The position numbers were made by a program, and so were the translations under genes. From Treponema sp. (GTDB lineage Bacteria > Spirochaetota > Spirochaetia > Treponematales > Breznakiellaceae): 5,539 nt of DNA. The first letter of the stretch is position 1, and each line of letters begins with the position of its first letter. Location of the stretch: positions 1 to 5,539 of the forward strand of contig JAISFT010000016.1 in NCBI GenBank assembly GCA_031263435.1. Direction: 5' to 3'. This document shows, piece by piece, positions 1-5,519 of the stretch. The notes under the pieces are model-generated. The model was not told where the DNA came from, ran no database searches, and saw nothing but the letters and a program-made list of their open reading frames with translations.

Positions 1-781
1 CCTGACCCTGCTTTTTTTCAAAACACAACTGATGGCGGACCTGGAATACCGGATCAATTTTTTCGCGGGGATGCTGGTGGAAACGGGGTATTTTTTTGCC
101 AAGCTGGCCTATGTCTTTGTGGTGATAGAAACGGACCTGCACCTTGGGGATCTTGGAGATTTCGGGCCCTATCATATCATCACCTGTATCGGGGTGTATG
201 TCGTGCTTACCGGGCTCTACATGTTCTTTTACCCGGCGCTGTTGAACTTTCCCGGTCTGGTACAGTCGGGGATGCTGGACCTCCTTATCATAAAGCCCGC
301 GCCTACTTTTTTCCTCGTAAGCGTTTCAAAATCCAGCCTTGCCATGCTTATCCCGGATTTCGTGCTGGGCTGGGCGTTGGTTATATGGGGCTGGGCAGGT
401 TCGGGGGAACCCTTTATAGCGGCGAATTTGCTGCTGGGTCTGGCCTTCATGCTTTTGGGAACCGCGTTGACCTTTGCGCTTTTCAGCCTTCCTATTGTCA
501 TCAGCCTCTGGGTCGTGCGGGTAGAAAAACTGCACGGCGTGCTGGGGTCCCTCTGGGATTTTAACAATATGCCGATGAACAACTACCCCCGGTGGATGCG
601 GTGGCTGGGTCTGTTCGTGCTGCCGATTTTCGCTATCACCAACCCCGCGGCTTTCGCTTTTTTAAACCGGACTGATATGAACCTGGCGGCGGCGGCCGTT
701 GCCGCTCCGCTGGTACTGGGGGCTGTTGTCAGCCGGGTTTGGAAACAAGGCATAAGGCAGTACCACAGTGCAGGGGCCTAG
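1..781 (+). CDS. ABC-2 type transporter permease, DUF990 family (5'-truncated by window edge)
   Basis: Integral membrane subunit of an ABC transporter of the DUF990 (ABC2_membrane_6) family, expected to pair with a second permease and an ATPase encoded upstream, outside the window. The frame is open from base 2 and encodes LTLLFFKTQL before the ATG at 32. That ATG has no Shine-Dalgarno sequence, and family members normally have extra N-terminal residues before the 'ELEYR'-like motif (here DLEYR), so the true start is upstream. Numbering from the ATG at 32, hydrophobic segments lie near residues 14-33, 47-71, 104-122, 128-162, 190-211 and 218-237. Family-like motifs are SGMLDLLIIKPAPTFF (79-94), NNYPRWMR followed by a hydrophobic segment and NPAAF (183-208), and the C-terminal RQYHSAG. 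The family call is firm. The substrate is unknown, and nothing links this gene functionally to the exporter operon downstream. Confidence 0.88.
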   Translation, partial: LTLLFFKTQLMADLEYRINFFAGMLVETGYFFAKLAYVFVVIETDLHLGDLGDFGPYHIITCIGVYVVLTGLYMFFYPALLNFPGLVQSGMLDLLIIKPAPTFFLVSVSKSSLAMLIPDFVLGWALVIWGWAGSGEPFIAANLLLGLAFMLLGTALTFALFSLPIVISLWVVRVEKLHGVLGSLWDFNNMPMNNYPRWMRWLGLFVLPIFAITNPAAFAFLNRTDMNLAAAAVAAPLVLGAVVSRVWKQGIRQYHSAGA

Positions 782-803
782 CAGACTTTGATACAAAAGT
801 CTG
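782..803 (+). other. Small hairpin immediately after permease stop codon
   Basis: CAGACTTT (782-789) and AAAGTCTG (796-803) are exact reverse complements around a 6-nt loop, starting one base after the TAG at 779-781. No T-tract follows (TAGATCCTC comes next), so this is not a canonical intrinsic terminator. It could protect the 3' end of the permease mRNA or assist termination. Function is inferred from position only. Confidence 0.35.
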
Positions 804-825
804 TAGATCCTCTCCAAGGTCATGT

Positions 826-964
826 CGGCAGAGCTGATGGCAAGGCCGGGGCACAGCCCGAAAAAACGCTTGTAGAATCTGCCTCCGCTATCTTCAATAC
901 GCTCCGGCAGGGAATTCCAAATGTTTTTCCGGGCTGTGCCCCGGCCTTGCCATCAGCTCTGCCG
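826..964. repeat. Long inverted repeat with perfect 35-bp arms (large hairpin or MITE-like element)
   Basis: The left arm 826-860 (begins CGGCAGAGCT, ends CACAGCCCG) is an exact reverse complement of the right arm 930-964 (begins CGGGCTGTG, ends AGCTCTGCCG). After one A/C mismatch (861/929) the pairing continues for six more bases (862-867 with 923-928). Inside the remaining loop, CTGCC (879-883) pairs with GGCAG (906-910) and GAAT (875-878) with ATTC (914-917), so the whole 139 nt can fold as one long, slightly bulged stem. No T-tract follows either arm, so a simple bidirectional intrinsic terminator is not supported. No open frame for a transposase is present and no clear target-site duplication flanks the arms. 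It may be a non-autonomous palindromic element or a structured RNA. The repeat is certain; its nature is not. Confidence 0.9.
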
Positions 965-1133
965 TACACAATCTTGTTTGGTTCAACCGGCTCTTATACC
1001 AAGCCAAACGGCGCCTGTCCTGCTCCGCGAGGGAGAAGAAATGTCCGTGGACAGGAGATATGCGGGTTATCGAGACACAGCTTATGGGATATGGGGTTCT
1101 ATAAAAAAATAAACGCCGATACCCTGAAGGGGC

Positions 1134-1706
1134 CTAGCCCAGCACGCCCCGGATCAGCCGGGCCAGGAGCTTCGCCAGATCGCGGACCTCCATATCCACG
1201 CCGCTTTTAATCCATTCCTGCAGGATGGCGACGCAGCCGTCCCGGATAAAGGCGGAGTAGTATTTCAGCGTCCGATCGTCCGGGGTGGGCCTGCCCTGGA
1301 TGTGCTTTAAGGCCCGCATGTGCCCGGTAAAATACCGGGCGAATTTCCTCTGGAAGCTGTTCGTGCCGTTTTCACTCAGGAGTACCTGAATCGAATTGGT
1401 ATTGCCGGTAATGTAGTGCAAAACATCCTCAATCAACGTGGTAAGTTCCTTGAAGGGGGGCAGTTCCTTCACGGGCATATATTCCCGGACAAAGTGGTCA
1501 AGCTCGATAAATATTTCCTCTTCTATCTGCCCCAGGAGATCGTACTGGTCCTTGTAATAGGTGTAAAAGGTCGAGCGGCTCAGGCCGGCGGATTCGCAAA
1601 TTTCCTTAACGGAAATGTCCCGAATGGGCTTTCCCTCCATAAGCGTAACCAGACTGTCCCGCAGCATCTTCCGGGTAAACTGTATCCTGATATCTGCCTT
1701 TCCCAC
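1134..1706 (-). CDS. TetR/AcrR family transcriptional regulator
   Basis: Predicted DNA-binding repressor of 190 residues, a normal length for the family. Residues about 10-55 form the N-terminal three-helix DNA-binding domain, with the helix-turn-helix at 31-54 (ISVKEICESAGLSRSTFYTYY is the classic TetR signature region). The C-terminal ligand/dimer domain (about 80-188) contains IQVLLSENG near 106-114 and RDGCVAILQEWI near 155-166, resembling the TetR_C_8-type C-terminal region (DhaS-like regulators). The start is GTG at 1706-1704, preceded by GGGAGA (1717-1712) with 5-nt spacing; the nearby ATG at 1720-1718 on this strand is out of frame, and a stop lies upstream. The gene is divergent from the exporter operon with 220 bp between the starts, the usual arrangement for a local repressor that responds to an exported compound. 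Target and ligand are inferred only. No good terminator is visible after the stop. Confidence 0.93.
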   Translation of the reverse strand: MGKADIRIQFTRKMLRDSLVTLMEGKPIRDISVKEICESAGLSRSTFYTYYKDQYDLLGQIEEEIFIELDHFVREYMPVKELPPFKELTTLIEDVLHYITGNTNSIQVLLSENGTNSFQRKFARYFTGHMRALKHIQGRPTPDDRTLKYYSAFIRDGCVAILQEWIKSGVDMEVRDLAKLLARLIRGVLG

Positions 1707-1750
1707 CGCGTTCTCCCATTTAGTTATTTAGCTGGCCGGGGCCATACCCC

Positions 1751-1773
1751 GAAGCTTAGTCCCGGGCAGCTTC
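1751..1773. promoter_or_regulatory. 23-bp inverted repeat in tetR leader (candidate operator)
   Basis: GAAGCT (1751-1756) and AGCTTC (1768-1773) are perfect inverted halves separated by 11 bp that include CCCGGG. The site lies just downstream of the proposed tetR -10 box, over the expected transcription start, where a bound repressor would block tetR. An adjacent small stem, CGGGG/CCCCG, spans 1737-1751. Alternatively this is simply 5'-UTR structure. No binding evidence. Confidence 0.3.
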
Positions 1774-1803
1774 ATTATGCGCAAAAAACTTGACAAATTA
1801 CAA
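1774..1803 (-). promoter_or_regulatory. Candidate sigma-70-type promoter for tetR
   Basis: On the minus strand, a -35-like TTGTAA (complement of 1798-1803) and a -10-like CATAAT (complement of 1774-1779, five of six consensus bases) are separated by 18 bp. Transcription would begin near 1766-1768 and give a leader of roughly 60 nt before the GTG at 1706. The -10 box overlaps the in-frame ATG at 1777 on the plus strand, one more reason to doubt that ATG as the exporter start. Pattern match only. Confidence 0.4.
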
Positions 1804-1807
1804 CATA

Positions 1808-1826
1808 GTGTCCGGCTGCCGTACAC
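1808..1826. promoter_or_regulatory. 19-bp near-perfect palindrome, best candidate TetR operator
   Basis: GTGT-c-CGGC-t-GCCG-t-ACAC is symmetrical about T1817: eight of nine half-site positions match, with one mismatched pair (1812/1822). Its length and symmetry suit a dimeric TetR-family repressor. It lies in the divergent region, just upstream of the proposed tetR -35 box (1798-1803) and overlapping the weak -35 proposed for the exporter, so it could control both directions. A weaker, related GTGT...GTACGC pattern occurs at 1864-1880. The palindrome is seen directly; its role as operator is inferred. Confidence 0.45.
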
Positions 1827-1845
1827 AAATACCAAAATCTGTAAT
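1816..1845 (+). promoter_or_regulatory. Weak candidate promoter for the exporter operon
   Basis: TGTAAT (1840-1845, five of six -10 consensus bases) follows a poor -35 (CTGCCG, 1816-1821, three of six) at 18-bp spacing. The -35 would sit inside the 19-bp palindrome, which suits repression. Transcription would begin near 1852, leaving a leader of about 75 nt before the TTG at 1927. The perfect -35 hexamer TTGACA at 1790-1795 has no acceptable -10 at 15-19 bp. Low confidence. Confidence 0.2.
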
Positions 1846-1913
1846 CCACAGCCCTTGATACTGGTGTATTTTCTGTACGCAACTAAAGAGGCGCGGCCCG
1901 CGGGAACAGCGCC

Positions 1914-1920
1914 AAAGGAG
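1914..1920 (+). promoter_or_regulatory. Ribosome-binding site that fixes the exporter start at TTG 1927
   Basis: AAAGGAG (1914-1920) is a near-ideal Shine-Dalgarno sequence placed 6 nt before TTG 1927-1929. No comparable site precedes the upstream in-frame ATG at 1777 or GTG at 1864. A short stem, GGCGC (1890-1894)/GCGCC (1909-1913), ends immediately before it and might modulate access. Confidence 0.8.
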
Positions 1921-1926
1921 CCGCAC

Positions 1927-4707
1927 TTGGAAGTCTTTTTCAGGCGCCCCCGGATTACGGCGGGCGTCATCGGCCTTATTACCCTGTTCTTTGGGTTTCA
2001 GCTTTCCAGGGCACGGATGGACAACAACATCATGGCCTTCCTGCCGGAGGATATTCCGGAACGTATCATCGCCAGGCATTTTGAGGAGGAATACGGCGAT
2101 GAAATCGCGATTATGGTGGGGCTTGAACGCCCCTATGGGACGATCTTTGACCGTCCCTTTCTCATGCGTATCAGGGAATTTACCGATGCGGCGGAAAACA
2201 TCGATCTGGTCAAGGAAACAGATTCCATCATGTCAACCCGGTACATCACGTCGGACAGCGAAAGTATCATCGTTACCGATCTGGTGGCCGAAGATTTTTC
2301 GGGAAGCGATGAAGAAATCGCGGAACTGAAACGCCGTATTGCCTCCTGGGACATGTACCAGGGTTCCCTTGTGTCCGGCGATCTGAGCGCCACGCAGATA
2401 GTGATTACCCTTAACGCCGCGCCGGACGAGTCCGGCGATCCCGAAGTGGCGGCGGTCCTGATACGCCTGCGGGAAATGGCAAAGGAAATGTTCAGGGACT
2501 TTGCCAATGTCTATACCACCGGACAGCCGGTTGTGTCCACCACCCTGAGCGAAGCGGCCTACACGGATCTTTTTGCCCTGGTACCCCTTGTCTTCGTGGT
2601 GCTGCTCGCCGTCTTGCTGTTCTCCTTCCGGCGGGCGGTCTACGTGGCCCTCCCCCTGCTCACCGTGGTTATCGCAGTGATATGGGCTGTCGGCGCCATG
2701 CCGCTTTTCGGCGTAACCCTGACCATGCTTTCCATAACCCTGCCCGTCATCCTTATGGCCGTGGGAAGCGCCTACGCCATCCACCTGATCTCCCATTACC
2801 GGGACGAGGCGGAGGCAGCGGCCTTTACCGTTGAGGAACACCGCGCCTTTATCCTGGCCCTTACCCGAAAACTGTTGAAGCCGGTGTTCCTTGCCGCGCT
2901 TACCACCTTTGCGGGCTTTATCTCGTTTTGTTTTGCGCCCCTTACCCCGATGCGCGACTTCGGCATCTTCGCCAGCTTCGGCGTCCTCGCCGCGTTTGCC
3001 GTAGCCGTAACCCTTGTCCCCGCCATCCTCCTGATCCGCGGCCCCCGGACGATGAAAGCCCCGGCGCGGAAGGGGCGCGAAAAAACTTCCGGCCCCGGTG
3101 TTGAACGCACCATGGTCAACGGCAGACTTGCCCGCGCCCTGACCGCGGTTGCGGAAAAGAAAACAACGGTACTGTGCGCTACGGCGCTGGCCGCGGTTGT
3201 TTCGATCATGGGCGCGTCAAGGCTCGTGGTTGACAACGCGATGGTCGAATTCTTCAGCCCGGACAGCGAAGTAAACCGCTCCGACCGTTTTATCCGCGAA
3301 CACTTCGGCGGCTCCGCGCAGCTCATCGTGTCGGTGGAAGCGGACACGGAAACCCTCCTCAGCCCGGAGGTCCTGAGCGCGGTGGACGGCCTTTCCGCGT
3401 ACCTGACCGGGCGCGTCGCGGCGGTGGGCAGCGTCACCGGCTTTACGGACCTGGTTAAGCGCATGAACCAGATGTTCAACGTCGACGAGCCGCCTGAGGG
3501 CGTCCGGCAGACGGCGCGGGCTGCCGGCGGCGAAATCGGCGCGCACGACGATTCCGCGTTTGAATTCGGAGACTTCGGCTTTGGCGGTTTCGATACTTTT
3601 GATAGTTTTGATATTGATGAATTTGGCGGCTTCGGTTTTACCGGCGCGGAGTTTGGGGGCGTTGCGGGGGCGGACACCGGATCGCCTGTCGCCCCCGCAG
3701 AGGGGGGTAGCGCAGGCCCGCAGGGCCGGAGCGAGGGGGGAGACGAGCCAGCTTCGCTGGCGGTCCCCCCTCCTGCTTCTTCCGATACGCCTGTCAGCTT
3801 CGCCATGATCAACGCCGCCGCGGGGAAACAGGCAAACATGAGCGCCAACGATCTGGTGCGGGAACTTGAACGCATGGTCAATTACGGCGGCTATGGGTAT
3901 TACGAAATTCCCGCGGACCCCGGACGTTACGGAAAACAATCGAGTGAAGAGCTGCAGCAGCTTGTGGCAAACTATCTGGTGCTGCTGGCCGGGGACAACC
4001 GGATGTCCAACGATCCCCTGGAACCCACCGCCATTGAAACAGTAATACTGATCAACAGTCAGTGGCAGAAGGACACCCAGCGGGTCATGGAGGAGGTGAA
4101 CGGGTATATCGAGGCGAATTTTCCCAAAAACGTAAGGGTCCTTGTCGGCGGAGGGGCGGCCCAGGAGGGGGCCCTTTCCGTTCTGGTGATGAACTCCCAG
4201 ATCGTCTCGATCTTCGTGTCGGTGCTTATTGTGCTCCTCATCGTGGCCTTCTCCAACAAATCCCTTGCCGCGGGTCTGGTGGCCGCCCTGCCCCTGTCGA
4301 TTGCGATCCTCGGCAACTTCGCCGTGATGGGATTCCTCGGCATCACCCTCAACATGGCCACCGCCATGATCGCAAGCCTTGCCGTGGGTATCGGCATTGA
4401 TTACACGATCCACTTTATCGAAGCCTTTAAGCGGGAGTACGAGGCGACCGCGGCGGGGACCGCGGGCGGCGATTATCTCTACCGGACCTTCGCCGGTTCC
4501 GGCAAGGCGATACTCATCAACGCCGTTTCGGTGGGCGCGGGTTTCTTTGTGCTGGCCTTTTCGCGGTTCCGCATCATGGCGCAGTTCGGCGGTCTTGTGG
4601 CGCTGTCCATGGCAATCAGCGCGCTTGTCAGCCTTACGGTGATCCCCGTGCTGCTTACCACGGTGAAGCCGAAGTTCATCTACGGAAACAACGGCGCGTC
4701 GCGCTGA
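1927..4707 (+). CDS. RND superfamily (MMPL/HAE3-like, COG1033-type) exporter
   Basis: Predicted proton-driven inner-membrane exporter of 926 residues. It has the RND layout of two repeated halves: TM1 (about 10-27), periplasmic loop 1 (28-214), TM2-6 (215-370), TM7 (412-431), periplasmic loop 2 (432-756), TM8-12 (757-911). The halves are visibly homologous: MDNNIMAFLPED (31-42) matches VDNAMVEFFSPDSE (435-448). TM10 carries GIGIDYTIHF with Asp825, the likely proton-relay residue. The TM4 counterpart, VGSAYAIHLI, has Ala282 instead of Asp. The TTG start is chosen because AAAGGAG lies 6 nt upstream and the protein then begins MEVFFRRPR, as expected just before TM1; the 50 codons back to ATG 1777 overlap regulatory sequence. 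Loop 2 is about 140 residues longer than loop 1, partly from a Phe/Gly/Asp-rich stretch (545-577) and a Pro/Gly-rich hairpin-encoded stretch (about 586-620). It heads a likely operon with the LolA-like gene, suggesting lipid or lipoprotein-related cargo (inference). Confidence 0.9.
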   Translation: MEVFFRRPRITAGVIGLITLFFGFQLSRARMDNNIMAFLPEDIPERIIARHFEEEYGDEIAIMVGLERPYGTIFDRPFLMRIREFTDAAENIDLVKETDSIMSTRYITSDSESIIVTDLVAEDFSGSDEEIAELKRRIASWDMYQGSLVSGDLSATQIVITLNAAPDESGDPEVAAVLIRLREMAKEMFRDFANVYTTGQPVVSTTLSEAAYTDLFALVPLVFVVLLAVLLFSFRRAVYVALPLLTVVIAVIWAVGAMPLFGVTLTMLSITLPVILMAVGSAYAIHLISHYRDEAEAAAFTVEEHRAFILALTRKLLKPVFLAALTTFAGFISFCFAPLTPMRDFGIFASFGVLAAFAVAVTLVPAILLIRGPRTMKAPARKGREKTSGPGVERTMVNGRLARALTAVAEKKTTVLCATALAAVVSIMGASRLVVDNAMVEFFSPDSEVNRSDRFIREHFGGSAQLIVSVEADTETLLSPEVLSAVDGLSAYLTGRVAAVGSVTGFTDLVKRMNQMFNVDEPPEGVRQTARAAGGEIGAHDDSAFEFGDFGFGGFDTFDSFDIDEFGGFGFTGAEFGGVAGADTGSPVAPAEGGSAGPQGRSEGGDEPASLAVPPPASSDTPVSFAMINAAAGKQANMSANDLVRELERMVNYGGYGYYEIPADPGRYGKQSSEELQQLVANYLVLLAGDNRMSNDPLEPTAIETVILINSQWQKDTQRVMEEVNGYIEANFPKNVRVLVGGGAAQEGALSVLVMNSQIVSIFVSVLIVLLIVAFSNKSLAAGLVAALPLSIAILGNFAVMGFLGITLNMATAMIASLAVGIGIDYTIHFIEAFKREYEATAAGTAGGDYLYRTFAGSGKAILINAVSVGAGFFVLAFSRFRIMAQFGGLVALSMAISALVSLTVIPVLLTTVKPKFIYGNNGASR
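3683..3795. repeat. Possible in-frame palindromic element flanked by 8-bp direct repeats, inside the exporter gene
   Basis: CGCCTGTC occurs at 3683-3690 and 3788-3795. The offset is 105 bp, exactly 35 codons, so loss of one copy plus the intervening DNA would restore an uninterrupted frame (GSPV-SF). Between them lie imperfect inverted ends, GCAGAGGGGGG (3697-3707) and CCCCCCTCCTGC (3765-3776). There are also a hairpin GGCCC/GGGCC (3715-3727) and a two-part hairpin: GAGGGGGGA/TCCCCCCTC (3733-3741/3764-3772) enclosing GCCAGC-TTC-GCTGGC (3747-3761). The encoded peptide is Pro/Gly/Ala/Ser-rich and sits in the second periplasmic domain. A further stem, GCGGGGGCG (3664-3672)/CGCCCCCGC (3690-3698), crosses the left boundary, so the exact ends are uncertain. 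The repeats are seen directly; insertion is inferred. Confidence 0.5.
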
Positions 4708-4745
4708 GTCTCTATCACGGTTTAGGAATTGTAAAGGAACTGTAT

Positions 4746-5519
4746 ATGAAAAGAACGGTATTGTTTCTGACACTGGCTATGGCCGCGGCCCTTGCCTGCG
4801 CCCAGGACGCTGCGGTTATCATGCAGACGGTAAAAGACCGCACCCTGGCGGATACCATGTCGAGTCGTTCACGCATGGTGATCACCGCGAGGAACGGGTC
4901 CACAACGGAACGGGTCATCGACCAGTACTCCAAGGACGGGGCCAACGGCTACGGCCGGTCGGTTGTTGTGTTCCAGAGCCCCGCGACGGTACGGGGGACC
5001 CGGTTCCTCATGATGGACAACGCTTCAGGCAAAAGCGATCAGTGGATCTTTTTACCCGGCCTGGGGAAGGTGCGGCGTATCGCCGCGTCGGAAAGCGGCG
5101 GCAGCTTCATGGGAACAGATTTTTCCTACGACGATATGTCGGCTCTGGACCGGGAGGCAGACCTCGACACCCATTCGATTCTGCGCGAGGAGGCGCTGGA
5201 GGGCAGCGCCTGTTATGTTATTCAGTCCATCCCCAGGGACAGCAGCTTTCAGTACTCAAAAATGATCTCCTGGATCGACAAGTCCGATTACCGGATCTAC
5301 CGCCGCGAAATGTACGGCCGCCGCGGCGCCCTTGAAAAAGTGATGGAGGTATCCGGCTACCAGGACTTACAGGGCCGGGACACCCCGACGCGGATAAAAG
5401 TTTCCACCCCAGCGGCGGGTACTTCCACTACCATTTTCATGGACATCATCAAATACGACGATCCCATCCCCGAAGGGGTGTTCACCACGGCCTACCTTGA
5501 GACCGGGAGGGTACGATGA
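4746..5519 (+). CDS. LolA-like periplasmic/outer-membrane lipoprotein-sorting protein (TP_0789-type family)
   Basis: Secreted protein of 257 residues resembling the 'outer membrane lipoprotein-sorting protein' LolA-like family typified by Treponema pallidum TP_0789. That fold is a half-barrel that carries acyl chains. An N-terminal signal sequence is clear (MKR, then a hydrophobic core to residue 17). Cleavage could follow A17-C18-A19 by signal peptidase I, or Cys18 could be lipidated, although ALAC is a poor lipobox. Family-type segments are VVVFQSPATVRGTRFL (73-88), DQWIFLPGLGKVRRI (98-112), SFMGTDFSYDDM (120-131) and, near the end, PIPEGVFTT (240-248). The start is ATG 4746 with AAAGGA at 4733-4738, 7 nt upstream. 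It lies 38 bp after the exporter and overlaps the next gene by 4 bp, so it is probably cotranscribed. It plausibly accepts or delivers the exporter's hydrophobic cargo in the periplasm (inference). Confidence 0.87.
   Translation: MKRTVLFLTLAMAAALACAQDAAVIMQTVKDRTLADTMSSRSRMVITARNGSTTERVIDQYSKDGANGYGRSVVVFQSPATVRGTRFLMMDNASGKSDQWIFLPGLGKVRRIAASESGGSFMGTDFSYDDMSALDREADLDTHSILREEALEGSACYVIQSIPRDSSFQYSKMISWIDKSDYRIYRREMYGRRGALEKVMEVSGYQDLQGRDTPTRIKVSTPAAGTSTTIFMDIIKYDDPIPEGVFTTAYLETGRVR

Larger units (their letters stand above)
782..1133. other. Convergent intergenic region, structure-rich, no convincing gene
   Basis: This 352-bp gap separates the permease (+) and the tetR-type gene (-), which converge on it. 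It holds the hairpin at 782-803 and the 35-bp-arm inverted repeat at 826-964, listed separately. Further short inverted repeats are GTTTGG (976-981)/CCAAAC (1004-1009), GGTT/AACC (980-988), and CCTGTCC (1014-1020)/GGACAGG (1049-1055) with a nested CTCC/GGAG. Open frames crossing the region read through the palindromes and show no recognisable protein. One 23-codon ORF at 1041-1112 has a reasonable ribosome-binding site (GGGAG, 1031-1035) and is treated as a finding only. No tRNA or rRNA is apparent. Confidence 0.6.

Noticed and set aside
1101..1140. Possible intrinsic terminator for tetR (minus-strand T-run at 1103-1109)
   Set aside because: The nearby stems are only 3-4 bp (CCC-TGAA-GGG and GGGC/GCCC) and are not positioned directly before the T-run.
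788..1210. Plus-strand open frame of 140 codons in the convergent intergenic region
   Set aside because: It needs a TTG start without a ribosome-binding site, reads through both arms of the palindrome and then antisense into the tetR 3' end, and resembles no protein family.
1790..1795. Perfect -35 hexamer TTGACA on the plus strand
   Set aside because: No -10-like hexamer occurs 15-19 bp downstream (the sequence there is the GC-rich palindrome). It may be chance or need an activator, so it was not called as a promoter.
1777..1926. 50-codon N-terminal extension of the exporter from ATG 1777
   Set aside because: No Shine-Dalgarno before the ATG, composition unlike coding sequence, overlap with promoter and palindrome, and a far better start at TTG 1927.
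3664..3698. Hairpin GCGGGGGCG/CGCCCCCGC treated as the left end of the inserted element
   Set aside because: It crosses the left direct repeat, so it cannot be both part of the element and consistent with a duplication at 3683-3690. It is kept as a caveat about element boundaries.
2796..3881. Minus-strand open frame of 361 codons within the exporter
   Set aside because: The translation is Ser/Pro/Arg/Ala low-complexity with no motif. It lies wholly antisense to conserved transmembrane-coding sequence.
3217..4773. Long open frame on the minus strand opposite the exporter (518 codons)
   Set aside because: It is antisense to a clearly real RND gene. Its translation is His/Arg/Gly-rich with no recognisable domain, as expected for the opposite strand of GC-rich coding DNA.
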